Source: Gammaproteobacteria bacterium
Lineage (GTDB): Bacteria; Pseudomonadota; Gammaproteobacteria; Arenicellales; Poriferihabitantaceae
Direction of reading: 5' to 3'
Assembly: GCA_028817405.1 (NCBI GenBank)
Contig: JAPPPS010000024.1
Span: 1-52,748, forward strand
Length of the DNA stretch: 52,748 bases
In this document: in pieces, positions 15,575 to 23,425 of the stretch
How the letters are laid out: each line of letters starts with the position of its first letter
Numbering within the stretch: position 1 is the first letter of the stretch
Made by a program: the position numbers and the translations under genes
The notes under the pieces: model-generated
What the model saw: only the letters and a program-made list of their open reading frames with translations
Database searches by the model: none
Told to the model about the DNA's origin: nothing

Positions 15575-16906
15575 TCACAACACCATCGGCCGGTCGAGAC
15601 CGTCGCCAGGCGCGCCGATGCCGGCCGGGCCGGACCAACGCGCGCGCATGAGCGAGGAAAAACGGTCGATGAGTTTCAACTTCTCGGCGTAGTGCAGTTC
15701 CAAGATTTGCGCATCAAAGCGCGCGTCCATCAGGTAGTCGTCGCTGGTTTGCAGGCGGTCGACCAAGCCCATTTCCAGCGCGCGACTGCCGAGCCAGTAT
15801 TCGCCGGTCGCCACTTGTTCGATGTCGACGCCGGGCCGCTGCGCTTTGACATGCGCCTTGAATAAGTTGTGCGTCTCCTCGATTTGCTGGCGGACTTTTT
15901 CGCGCGCTTTGTCGGTGTTCTCGCCGAACAAAGTCAGCGTGCGTTTGTGCTCGCCGGCGTAGATTTGCTCGAACTCCACATCGTGTTTTTTCAGCAAGCC
16001 GCGCAGGTTCGGGGCCTGCAGCAGCACGCCGATGGAGCCGATGAAGGCGAACGGCGCGGCGATGATTTGGTCGGCCACGCAAGCCATCATGTAGCCGCCG
16101 CTGGCGGCGATTTTGTCCACCGCCACGGTGAGCGGAATGCCGCGGTCGCGCAGACGGCGCAGTTGCGACGCCGCCAAACCGTAGCCGTGCACCACGCCGC
16201 CGCCGCTTTCCACCCGCACCACGACTTCGTCGCCGGGGCCGGCCATGGTGAGGATGGCGCTCACTTCCTGACACAACGACGACACCGCGGAGGCGCGAAT
16301 GTCGCCGTCGAAGTTCAGGACGAAAATACGTTTGGAAGCGGATGATGTTTCATCGGCGTTGGGTTTTTGTTCGGCGACGGTGACGGTGTTGGATTCGCCG
16401 GTGGGTTTTTCATTGGTGACGGTGTTGGCGGATTCGCCGGTGGATTTTTCACCGTCACCGGCGTTGGTTTGGCCGGCGACTTTTTCACCGTCGTTTGCAT
16501 CGACTGTGGCTTGTCCACTGTCCACGGTTTCCACGGTTTTTTCACCGTCACCGTCGCCGGGTTTTTCCGCGCCGGCGTCGACTTTGGCATCGCCATCGGC
16601 ATCGGCCGCGGCCGCGGTTTTGGCATCGGCTTTGGCGGCGCGTTTGTCGGCCTTGGCCTTGGCTTTGTCGGCTTTCTTCTTCGCTTTCAGTTCGCGCTTG
16701 AACTCGCGCGGCGGCAGCAGCGCGCCGCGCAACGCCCGCTCCATCTGCTCGTAGTGGCGGTTGAGGTCGGTGACTTCGAGGCGGCGCTCGGCGGTCTTTT
16801 TCTGGCGCGAGGTCAGCGCCGTCAGTACGCCGGCGACGATGAGCACGGCGGCCAGGACGGTCACCGCTTTGGCGAGAAACAGTCCGTATTCGGCGATGAA
16901 TTGCAT
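15575..16906 (-). CDS. sohB: SohB-like S49 family inner-membrane peptidase
   Basis: 443 residues. An N-terminal membrane helix (AKAVTVLAAVLIVAGVLTAL) anchors the protein, followed by the RHYEQMERALRGALLPPREFKRELKAKKKADK segment seen in SohB. A ~100-residue Lys/Ala then Gly-Asp-Lys-Glu linker then precedes the protease domain. Catalytic elements are the Ser in DKIAASGGYMMACVAD and the general-base Lys in YAGEHKRTLTLFGEN; IGSIGVLLQAPNL lies between them. E. coli SohB is ~349 residues, so the extra length is the linker, which contains the host's GGTGAC-type repeats. Probably part of the dapE-glnS-sohB strand run. Confidence 0.9.
   Translation of the reverse strand: MQFIAEYGLFLAKAVTVLAAVLIVAGVLTALTSRQKKTAERRLEVTDLNRHYEQMERALRGALLPPREFKRELKAKKKADKAKAKADKRAAKADAKTAAAADADGDAKVDAGAEKPGDGDGEKTVETVDSGQATVDANDGEKVAGQTNAGDGEKSTGESANTVTNEKPTGESNTVTVAEQKPNADETSSASKRIFVLNFDGDIRASAVSSLCQEVSAILTMAGPGDEVVVRVESGGGVVHGYGLAASQLRRLRDRGIPLTVAVDKIAASGGYMMACVADQIIAAPFAFIGSIGVLLQAPNLRGLLKKHDVEFEQIYAGEHKRTLTLFGENTDKAREKVRQQIEETHNLFKAHVKAQRPGVDIEQVATGEYWLGSRALEMGLVDRLQTSDDYLMDARFDAQILELHYAEKLKLIDRFSSLMRARWSGPAGIGAPGDGLDRPMVL
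16371..16620 (-). repeat. Degenerate Gly-Asp/Thr-Val repeat region in the sohB linker
   Basis: Repeated GGTGACGGT/GGCGAC-like and ACCGGCGAATC-like units encode GDGDGEKTVETVDSG...AGDGEKSTGESANTVTNEKPTGESNTVTV. The tract forms the expanded linker between the membrane anchor and the protease domain and is more degenerate than tracts elsewhere in the window. Confidence 0.55.
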
Positions 16907-16960
16907 GGGGTTTTCCGGTGAGGTTGTCGATGGGGAAATGCTCGGGCGCGGGCCGGCGAA

Positions 16961-18739
16961 TCATCGGGCCGCGCGTTGGCGGTCGATTTTCGCCCAACTG
17001 TCGCGCAGGGTGACGATGCGGTTGAATACCAATTGGTCCGGCGCGCTGTCGATGTCCGGGTGAAAATAACCGAGGCGCTCAAATTGGTACCGCGCATCCG
17101 GCAACGGCGCCGCCAACGAGGCTTCCAGTCGCGCATTCTCGCGCACTACCAATGAGTTTGGGTTCAGGTGTTGGCGGAAGTCGCCGCCACCGTCGCCGCC
17201 GGCCAGCGGGTCGGGGCGCGAAAATAACCGGTCGTACAGCCGCACCTCCGCGCGCACCGCATCCGCGGCGTTGACCCAGTGAATGATGCCGATTTTGCGC
17301 TTGCGGCCGGCCGCGGCACCGTCGCCACCGTCGCCGGCACAGTCACCGGCACCGTCGCCGGCACCACCACCGTCACCACCGTCACCACCGTCGCCGCCGG
17401 GCATGCGCCCATGCCGGGTGTCCGGGTCGTATTCGCAATGCAACTCCACCGCCCGGCCGTCGGCGTCGCGCACCACCTCGACGCACTTGACCACGAACGC
17501 ATAACGCAGCCGCACTTCCCGGCCCGGCGCGAGGCGAAAGAACTTGGCCGGCGGTTCGTCCATGTAATCGTCGCGCTCGATATAAAGCGTGCGCGACAAG
17601 GTGACGCGGCGCATCCCCATGCCGGCGTCGGCCGGATGATTGGGCGCGTCGATGAACTCGGTCTCGCCGGCCGGATAGTTGTCGATGATGAGTTTCAACG
17701 GCTCCAGAACCGCAAACGCGCGCGGCGCGGCCGGCTCCAAGTCCTCGCGCGCGCAGTTTTCCAGTTGCCCCATTTCGATGTGGTTGTGTTTGCGCGTGAT
17801 GCCGACGCTGCTGATGAAGTTCCGAAGCGCCGCCGGCGTAAAACCGCGCCGCCGCAAACCGCGGATGGTCGGCATGCGCGGGTCGTCCCAGCCGTTGACC
17901 GCGCCGCCGTCGACTAATTGCGACAGAATACGCTTGGACATCACGGTGTAGTTCAAGTTCAATCTGGAGAATTCGATTTGGCGCGGCCGCGACGGTGTAC
18001 TTAAGTGGTCCAGAAACCAATCGTATAACGGCCGGTGGTCTTCAAACTCCAAAGTGCAAAGCGAATGCGTCACGCCTTCGATGGCGTCGCTCTGGCCGTG
18101 CGCGAAATCATACAACGGATAGATGCGCCACGCATCGCCGGTGCGCGGGTGACGGTGGCGGCGAATGCGGTACAGCACCGGGTCGCGCAGGTTGAGGTTG
18201 GGCGATGCCATGTCGATTTTCGCGCGCAATACCATTTCGCCGTCCGCGTATTCGCCGTTTTTCATGCCCGCAAACAACGCAAGATTCTCGGCCGCCGGCC
18301 GGTCACGGTACGGACTATCGACGCCGGGCGCGGTTAAGGTGCCGCGGCCGTCGCGAATCGCATCGCCGCTCTGGCTGTCGATATACGCCAAACCTTTTTC
18401 TATCAACTCCACGGCGAACGCGTATAACTGCTCGAAGTAATCGGACGCAAACGCGACCGCGTGCCATTGATAACCCAGCCATCGAATGTCTTCCTCGATG
18501 GCGGCGATGAACGCGGCGTCTTCTTTCGCTGGGTTGGTGTCGTCGAAGCGCAGCGTGCAGCGCCCGCCGTAGTCGCGCGCGATGCCGAAGTTGAGCGCCA
18601 TCGACTTGGCGTGGCCGATGTGCAGATAACCGTTCGGCTCCGGCGGGAAGCGCGTGACCACGGCCGCGTGACGGCCGGCCGCCAAGTCGGCGTCGATTTG
18701 CCGGCGGATGAAGTTGGTCGGCTCAGCGGTGGCGGACAT
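16961..18739 (-). CDS. glnS: Glutaminyl-tRNA synthetase with a Gly-Asp repeat insertion
   Basis: Charges tRNA-Gln with glutamine in the cytoplasm. 592 residues from ATG 18739 (MSATAEPTNFIRRQID, the usual GlnS opening); an upstream TTG at 18754 is possible but less likely. The class I motifs are HIGH (GYLHIGHAKS, ~40) and KMSKS-like VMSKRIL (~265). The anticodon-binding beta-barrels follow. Between CEYDPDTRHGRMPG and RKRKIGIIHWVNAADA, where homologs have a short loop, there are ~30 extra residues rich in GGD (nucleotides 17316-17402). The core motifs are intact, so the enzyme is presumably functional, and it is the only GlnS visible. Closely follows dapE. Confidence 0.97.
   Translation of the reverse strand: MSATAEPTNFIRRQIDADLAAGRHAAVVTRFPPEPNGYLHIGHAKSMALNFGIARDYGGRCTLRFDDTNPAKEDAAFIAAIEEDIRWLGYQWHAVAFASDYFEQLYAFAVELIEKGLAYIDSQSGDAIRDGRGTLTAPGVDSPYRDRPAAENLALFAGMKNGEYADGEMVLRAKIDMASPNLNLRDPVLYRIRRHRHPRTGDAWRIYPLYDFAHGQSDAIEGVTHSLCTLEFEDHRPLYDWFLDHLSTPSRPRQIEFSRLNLNYTVMSKRILSQLVDGGAVNGWDDPRMPTIRGLRRRGFTPAALRNFISSVGITRKHNHIEMGQLENCAREDLEPAAPRAFAVLEPLKLIIDNYPAGETEFIDAPNHPADAGMGMRRVTLSRTLYIERDDYMDEPPAKFFRLAPGREVRLRYAFVVKCVEVVRDADGRAVELHCEYDPDTRHGRMPGGDGGDGGDGGGAGDGAGDCAGDGGDGAAAGRKRKIGIIHWVNAADAVRAEVRLYDRLFSRPDPLAGGDGGGDFRQHLNPNSLVVRENARLEASLAAPLPDARYQFERLGYFHPDIDSAPDQLVFNRIVTLRDSWAKIDRQRAAR
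17316..17402 (-). repeat. In-frame GGTGAC-type repeat insertion in glnS
   Basis: About 87 bp of imperfect GGTGAC/GGCGAC/GGTGCC units encode GGDGGDGGDGGGAGDGAGDC then AGDGGDGAAAG in the anticodon-binding region. It is an expansion of a surface loop, in the Gly-Asp frame like the other tracts. Confidence 0.8.
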
Positions 18740-18750
18740 CGGCGGCGGGG

Positions 18751-19893
18751 TCAAGCGAGCAACCGCTGCAGCATTTTTTCGTAAATCACCGTCAACGCAT
18801 CCAAGTCATCGGTCGAGACGCATTCGTCGATTTGGTGGATGGTGGCGTTGATGGGGCCCAACTCGACCACCTGCGCGCCGGCCGCGGCGATGAAACGGCC
18901 GTCCGAAGTACCGCCGGCGGTGGACTTGTCGGGCGTTCGCCCGGTTACTTCTTCAACGCATGCGACGGTGACTTCGATGAGTTCACCGTGCGCGGTTTCA
19001 AACGGCCGGCCGCCGGCGTCCCATTCGATGGCGTAGTCGGCTTCGTGCTTCGCCAACACTTCCTCCACGCGCGCGCGAATTTCCGCTTCGGTGATTTCCG
19101 GCGAGTAGCGCAGGTTGAAGTCGATGTCGGCGTGGCCCGGGATGACATTGGTCGCGCCGGTACCGGCGCGGATGTTCGACGCTTGAAACGAAGTCGGCGG
19201 GAAGTTGGCGTTGCCGCGGTCCCATTCCACGCCCTGCAACTCGGCGAGGATGCGCGCGGCACGGTGAATCGGGTTGTCGCCGGGATAGGCGATGTGGCCC
19301 TGCAAGCCGTTGACGCGCAGGGCCGCGCCGAGCGTACCGCGCCGCCCGACTTTGATGGTGTCGCCGAGCGCATCGCTGCTTGACGGCTCGCCGACCACGC
19401 ACATGTCGATGCTTATCCCGCGCGATTGCAACGCCTCCATCACCGCGCGCGTGCCGTGCAACGCCACGCCCTCTTCGTCGCTGGTAATCAACAAGCCGAC
19501 GCGGCCGCGATGCCGCGGATGGCGCGCGACAAACCGCTCGCAAGCGGTGACGAAAGCGGCCACGCCGCCTTTCATGTCCGCGGCGCCGCGGCCGTGCAGC
19601 ATGCCGCCTTCGATGGTCCCGGCGAACGGCGGCAACCGCCACGCCTCGCGCGGCCCGGTCGGCACCACATCGGTATGCCCGGCGAACACCACCAACGGCG
19701 CGCCGCCGGCGCCGTCATCGCCGCCATGCCACGCCCACAGATTGCTGACATCTTCGAAGTTCATCGCCTCGCAAACGAAACCCAACGCCGCCAACCGCGC
19801 GCGCAGCAACGCCTGACAACCGGCATCCGCCGGCGTAATAGATTCCCGGCGAATCAATTCGCGGGCAAGGGCGACGGTGGATGAGGGCGACAC
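18751..19893 (-). CDS. dapE: Succinyl-diaminopimelate desuccinylase
   Basis: Hydrolyses N-succinyl-LL-diaminopimelate in lysine and peptidoglycan synthesis. Di-zinc M20 ligands are visible: VFAGHTDVVPTG (His, ~Asp 80), GRGAADMKGGVAAFV (bridging Asp), TSDEEGVALHGT (Glu-Glu) and near the end NATIHQIDE (His). From GTG 19893 the protein has 380 residues, the usual DapE length; no ATG lies at the right place. The frame is open upstream through an IS481-like transposase with no stop, giving a fused 774-codon frame, but the GTG start preserves the normal enzyme. A -10-like TATACT (19949-19944 on the minus strand) lies ~50 bp upstream. Confidence 0.95.
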   Translation of the reverse strand: MSPSSTVALARELIRRESITPADAGCQALLRARLAALGFVCEAMNFEDVSNLWAWHGGDDGAGGAPLVVFAGHTDVVPTGPREAWRLPPFAGTIEGGMLHGRGAADMKGGVAAFVTACERFVARHPRHRGRVGLLITSDEEGVALHGTRAVMEALQSRGISIDMCVVGEPSSSDALGDTIKVGRRGTLGAALRVNGLQGHIAYPGDNPIHRAARILAELQGVEWDRGNANFPPTSFQASNIRAGTGATNVIPGHADIDFNLRYSPEITEAEIRARVEEVLAKHEADYAIEWDAGGRPFETAHGELIEVTVACVEEVTGRTPDKSTAGGTSDGRFIAAAGAQVVELGPINATIHQIDECVSTDDLDALTVIYEKMLQRLLA

Positions 19894-20940
19894 AGTAAAC
19901 GGACGGGGTTGCGGCGGTGAAATCGGGCGAATTAAGCGAACCGAGTATAACACCGCACGGCGGTTTGCGCCCGCCGTTGTACGCTGCCACCCAATTCTGG
20001 ACTTTTGTTGCGGGTGTTTGGCGAGTGATTGGCATGGTGTCAGGTAGTTTAGCGCGTGGTGTGGTCGTTGGGTGTTGTATTTGCCGAGGTATTCCAGCAT
20101 CAGGTTGTTGAAGGTGCGGAGGTCGTCGGCGAGGAGGTGTTCTTGGTGGTTGACGAATTCTTCTTGCAGGGTGCGGTTGAAGCGTTCGTTGCGGGCGTTC
20201 ATTTTGGGGCATTTGGGGTAGGTGTAGTTGTGTCGCCAGTGTTGTTTGCGGGCGAATGCGTCGAAGGCGCCGGCGAACTCGCTGCCGTTATCGGTGAGGA
20301 TTTCGCGGATGGGCGCGGGGAACACGGCTTGGACGAGGGCGGCGAACTGCGCGGTGTTTTTGCTGTTGGCGCGCGGCATGGCGATGGCGAAGGCGAATCT
20401 GGAGTGGTGGTCGGTGGCGGTGAGGATGTATCGGCGCAGGCCGAAGACGAACAGCACGATGGTATCAAACGCCACGCATTCGCCGGGCGTGGCGGCGCTC
20501 AGGTTTGGTCGGCGGTGTTTGGGCGCGGTTTTGTTGCGTGGTTTGGGTTTGCCTTTGGGCGTCAGGCGTTGCGGCGCGTGGCGCATTTTATCCGGCGCAT
20601 CAGCGATGAGGCGGCCGATGGTGCGGGCGCTGGGCAGTGGCAGGCGGCGTTCGGCGCACCAGGGTTTCAGCAGCACATGCAACTTGTCCGGTCCGATGTT
20701 CGGTATTTCTTTGCGTTGCCGGCGTATCTCCGCCAGCAGCGCCGGCGGCCAGATGCGGCGGCGCGTTCGCTTGGGCGCGCGGCGCTTGCCGTTCAAGCCG
20801 GCCGCGCCGTGCTGTCGATAGGCGGTGCGCCACGCATGCAGCGTGGAGCGGCAAACATCGGCGTGGTCCATGGCCGCGGCCAAGCCGTGTTTTTCCCAAA
20901 ACGCCAAGGCGTCTCGGCGATGCTGTGCGGTGGCGCTCAT
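19894..20940 (-). CDS. IS481-family transposase, no stop before dapE
   Basis: Starts MSATAQHRRDALAFWEKHGLAAAMDHADVCRSTLHAWRTAY, an HTH region, followed by a DDE (rve) core: FDTIV (first Asp, ~157), LTDNGSEFAG (second Asp, ~217) and NERFNRTLQEEF (catalytic Glu, ~252), then YNTQRPHHALNYLTP, a common IS481/IS3 ending. All catalytic residues are present. The frame continues through the terminal inverted repeat (KSRIGWQRTT) and into dapE without a stop codon, so the transposase either lacks its own terminator codon or lost it. Upstream open codons to 21075 are probably not used. Confidence 0.85.
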
Positions 20941-21078
20941 GCTGGCCTCCTTCAAGGCGATGGACGCCGCAGCATACAGCCCCGGCACACGAAAACCGAT
21001 GTTCTTGAACTGCATTTTAGCCCCCCCTCTCAGACGGATTTTCCAAATGCCAAGAGTCCAGAATGTATGTGGCAATAT
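19979..21078 (-). mobile_element. IS481-like insertion sequence, ~1.1 kb
   Basis: Imperfect terminal inverted repeats flank the transposase. The left end reads TGCCACCCAATTCTGGACTT; the right end, read inward from its edge, is TGCCACATACATTCTGGACT. No convincing target-site duplication is seen, so exact ends are uncertain by a few bases. The element lies ~90 bp upstream of dapE in the same orientation. A ~99-bp internally deleted relative sits at 37428-37526. Confidence 0.8.
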
Positions 21079-21138
21079 TCAGCCGTGCTCAATACTTCGC
21101 CGACAACGGGGCCGCGGCGGACAGTTCATTGTCGAATG

Positions 21139-21177
21139 AAAAAAATCCCCGCCCACGGAAAGCGTGGGTGATTTTTG
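21139..21177. terminator. Bidirectional rho-independent-like terminator
   Basis: Stem CCCACG / CGTGGG with a GAAAG loop, extended by complementary AAAAATC and GATTTTT on the flanks. This gives a T-run on either strand. It would insulate the IS and dapE region from the island to the right. Confidence 0.5.
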
Positions 21178-21405
21178 ACCGCGCCACCAAGACCGCCACG
21201 GATTATCGCGCGCCGGTGGATACCGGCGCGAATCATCGTTGCATATCCGAGAAGGTCATCACCGCCGATTTAAGATTGCGGCATGACTGACCATATAACG
21301 CATGGAATCGGACGACATTTTCCATGTTTCAGAACGCTTTACTCGAATCTGGTCCGGGCGGCGTCCAACGTGCTTAAGCAATGCACGGGAAAGAAAGACG
21401 CTGGA

Positions 21406-21510
21406 CGCCCGCCCAACAAACTGCGGGCGTGGCGGCATTTGGCCGTTTAGTTGAGTACGGCGGCTTTAGCCGCCACTCCGGACTAAGATCCGGAGTCCAG
21501 AATCTTTTTA
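21406..21510 (+). repeat. Three consecutive hairpins followed by a T-run
   Basis: Stems CGCCCGC/GCGGGCG (21406-21429), GGCGGC-TTTA-GCCGCC (21459-21474) and CTCCGGA/TCCGGAG (21476-21495), then TCCAGAATCTTTTT. The segment 21487-21510 (GATCCGGAGTCCAGAATC...) is close to 46857-46876 in the repeat at 46.8 kb. It may be a degenerate intergenic repeat, a terminator or a small structured RNA. Confidence 0.45.
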
Positions 21511-21662
21511 TAAACCGGCGCGAAAACAACAAAAACGCCCTGTATGTGTTGCCACCACAGTCCACACCGCGGCAAACGCCAAAACTCCAAATCCCAATGG
21601 CGTATTATCTGTTCCTCGCAGAGACGCCTAATGTTTCGAATGTATTGAACTCGTACAACCGC

Positions 21663-21690
21663 TTGACACCGTCGCCGGAATGGGTATTAT
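21663..21690 (+). promoter_or_regulatory. Sigma70-type promoter for the GIY-YIG island
   Basis: -35 TTGACA (21663-21668), 16-bp spacer, -10 TATTAT (21685-21690, 5 of 6). It lies ~165 bp upstream of the gene at 21859, with no other gene between. Confidence 0.5.
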
Positions 21691-21858
21691 CCCCATCTGC
21701 GTTAGTTACGGAAAGTCCGCCGCAGCCGGATTTCCTGCTGAATAACAGAGCCACTGAACCCGGCGGATTAATTACACGCGGTGCAAATAGGCGGGGATTT
21801 GACCATTTACGCTGACTGATACAACGTCCCAGTTTTCAACCGAAACAGAGGTGGCACC

Positions 21859-22356
21859 ATGACTTATTTGGATACATTGATTGACATCGCTACTGTGCTT
21901 GCCACAGTGGCAATAGCATTTGCCGCGTTGGTTGGCCCATCGAAAGCGATAAAAACTTTCCGCTCACAGAAGTGGTGGGAAATGCGTGCGCATGCCTACG
22001 GTAAAATTGTCGAGGCGCTTTATCAAGTGCAGGATATTCACGATAAATATATTGCCCAGGAGATTAATGGAAAAAGTATCTCGCACGAGGAGAAAGAAAA
22101 CCTCGCCCGGGAGTTATGTTCAGCCAGTGAAGAAGTTAGAAAGTTTGCAGTCATTGGCAAATTTCTGTTACCTGAACAAGCGGCGAATCGACTTAAAATC
22201 TATCATGCAGAGGTAGAAAAGGAAATTTCCAAATGGCGGATGAGTGCCAATGACTCTGTAAACTATGTCAATATTTTGGAAAGTCAATGGGCGGCGGCCA
22301 AATCATGTCTTGAGGATATCCAAGAGGTCGCCGAAGGCGATTTGGGTGTAAAGTAG
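21859..22356 (+). CDS. Membrane-anchored helical protein (165 aa), island gene
   Basis: One N-terminal hydrophobic helix (IDIATVLATVAIAFAALVG) followed by FRSQKWWEMRAHAYGKIVEALYQVQDI and a long helical, charged cytoplasmic domain. The FRxQKWWExRxxAYxxIxEAL pattern after a single helix recurs in many uncharacterised proteins near defence loci, from memory. GAGGTG stands 6 bases before the ATG. AT-richer than host core genes. It precedes a GIY-YIG membrane protein by 34 bp, probably in one transcript. Function unknown; a membrane sensor or effector role is only inference. Confidence 0.75.
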   Translation: MTYLDTLIDIATVLATVAIAFAALVGPSKAIKTFRSQKWWEMRAHAYGKIVEALYQVQDIHDKYIAQEINGKSISHEEKENLARELCSASEEVRKFAVIGKFLLPEQAANRLKIYHAEVEKEISKWRMSANDSVNYVNILESQWAAAKSCLEDIQEVAEGDLGVK

Positions 22357-22390
22357 CGTTTCAAGCATGAATAATTGATGTCTCAGCAGC

Positions 22391-23173
22391 ATGAAAGAGT
22401 ACATTTACATCGCAAGCAACCGTTCCATTCCAGGGATGATTAAGGTGGGGTCGACCACGGTCTCACCACAGAAGCGAATCTCCGAGTTGCAATCGACGGG
22501 GGTTCCTACGCCGTTTGTGTTGGAGATTAGCATTGCGGTTCCCAGCGCACTCGAAAGCGAGTCAGCCGCCCATAATGCGCTGGCGCGTTATCGAGTGGCG
22601 GATAATCGCGAATTTTTCAATGTTTCGGTGCCGATGGCGATTAAGAAAATCTTGCCGGCTATTGGCGACTACAAAGTTCAATTTGCCAAATCATCATATG
22701 GCATGGAGAAAATTCAATCCGAAATTGATGCACGAAAACGAGAAGCAAAAAAGCGGGCCGATGCCGAGAAGAAAAAGCAGCGTCTAATACAGAAAAGAAA
22801 GAGAATGGAATGGGAGACGCAAAAACAGCAGGTAGAAAATCGATTGGCGGAAGCGCGGTTGCGCTTGTGGCAACTGGGGGATCGCCCGCCTGCTGAGATT
22901 CCGTTCAGAAATTTTGCCGAATTGTGGGGTATTTCCGGATGGCTGGTGTGGCTACTTACAATAGGCACCATTTCATCAAGCGCCGGCCCGAATTGGTTTA
23001 CTGTTGTAGGCGCTACCCTGATAGCGTACAGCCTAATCGTTGTGCCAATTTACAGAGGGCGTGCCGAAAAATATCGACAGGCAATAGACCCGTTTATTGA
23101 AGCCGATAGGGAAATAGCCATTTTAGAACGGGAGTTGGCAAATATTGAACGCAAAAAGCCAAATGTTCGGTGA
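22391..23173 (+). CDS. GIY-YIG (T5orf172/MUG113-type) protein with coiled coil and two membrane helices
   Basis: 260 residues. The N-terminal GIY-YIG-like domain begins KEYIYIASNRSIPGMIKVGST and continues RISELQSTGVPTPFVLEISIAV...SESAAHNALARYRVADNREFFNV, with the expected Tyr, Lys-Val-Gly, Arg (QKRIS), His (AAHNAL) and Glu residues. A Lys/Glu/Arg coiled coil follows (~105-150), then two hydrophobic helices (ISGWLVWLLTIGTISSS and FTVVGATLIAYSLIVVPIY, ~188-225). GIY-YIG proteins cut DNA or RNA; a membrane-tethered form is unusual and suggests action on incoming DNA at the envelope. AT-rich island gene, followed by a terminator at 23226. Confidence 0.8.
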   Translation: MKEYIYIASNRSIPGMIKVGSTTVSPQKRISELQSTGVPTPFVLEISIAVPSALESESAAHNALARYRVADNREFFNVSVPMAIKKILPAIGDYKVQFAKSSYGMEKIQSEIDARKREAKKRADAEKKKQRLIQKRKRMEWETQKQQVENRLAEARLRLWQLGDRPPAEIPFRNFAELWGISGWLVWLLTIGTISSSAGPNWFTVVGATLIAYSLIVVPIYRGRAEKYRQAIDPFIEADREIAILERELANIERKKPNVR

Positions 23174-23225
23174 CTTTGGGGAATAATCGATGAAATTTGA
23201 CAAAAGTCGATTTTGCTGAACCCCC

Positions 23226-23267
23226 ATCATTCGCTACGGCGAGGCCGAGGCGGATGATAGTTTTTTT
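23226..23267 (+). terminator. Rho-independent terminator
   Basis: ATCATTCGC / GCGGATGAT stem with one mismatch, ~15-base loop, then AGTTTTTTT. It lies 50 bp after the GIY-YIG stop and before the promoter of the ATPase gene, so the ATPase is a separate transcription unit. Confidence 0.65.
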
Positions 23268-23365
23268 GGTAGAGTCGCAAAGGCGAGCGCGGTTAGTGGA
23301 GTGACCGAGAATGTGCCTATTTTAGGTCTTTTGAAGCGTGGCGGCAAGGCTTTCGCGGCGGCGAT

Positions 23366-23394
23366 TTGACATTGTTGGTCTAAATCCGCATAAT
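23366..23394 (+). promoter_or_regulatory. Strong sigma70-type promoter for the SMC-like ATPase
   Basis: -35 TTGACA (23366-23371), exact 17-bp spacer, -10 CATAAT (23389-23394, 5 of 6). Transcription would begin near 23401, giving a ~25-base leader with GAGGA at 23412-23416 before ATG 23426. Confidence 0.65.
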
Positions 23395-23425
23395 CAACTT
23401 TCCACAATTTTGAGGATGTAAAGAG

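Larger units (their letters stand above)
21079..21858. other. Gene-poor stretch with hairpins and a promoter
   Basis: About 780 bp between the IS and the membrane-protein gene without a convincing gene. An open frame at 21381-21815 has irregular composition and spans several palindromes, so I do not call it. The stretch holds a hairpin with A- and T-flanks (21139-21177), a cluster of three hairpins ending in a T-run (21406-21510) and a good promoter (21663-21690). It marks the boundary of the AT-richer island. Confidence 0.6.

Noticed and set aside
20056-21171. Long open frame of 371 codons antisense to the transposase
   Set aside because: It mirrors the transposase codons in a GC-rich element; the transposase strand has all DDE motifs.
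21381-21815. Open frame of 144 codons downstream of the IS
   Set aside because: It crosses three palindromes, has irregular composition and no good ribosome-binding site; its product looks like translated repeat sequence.
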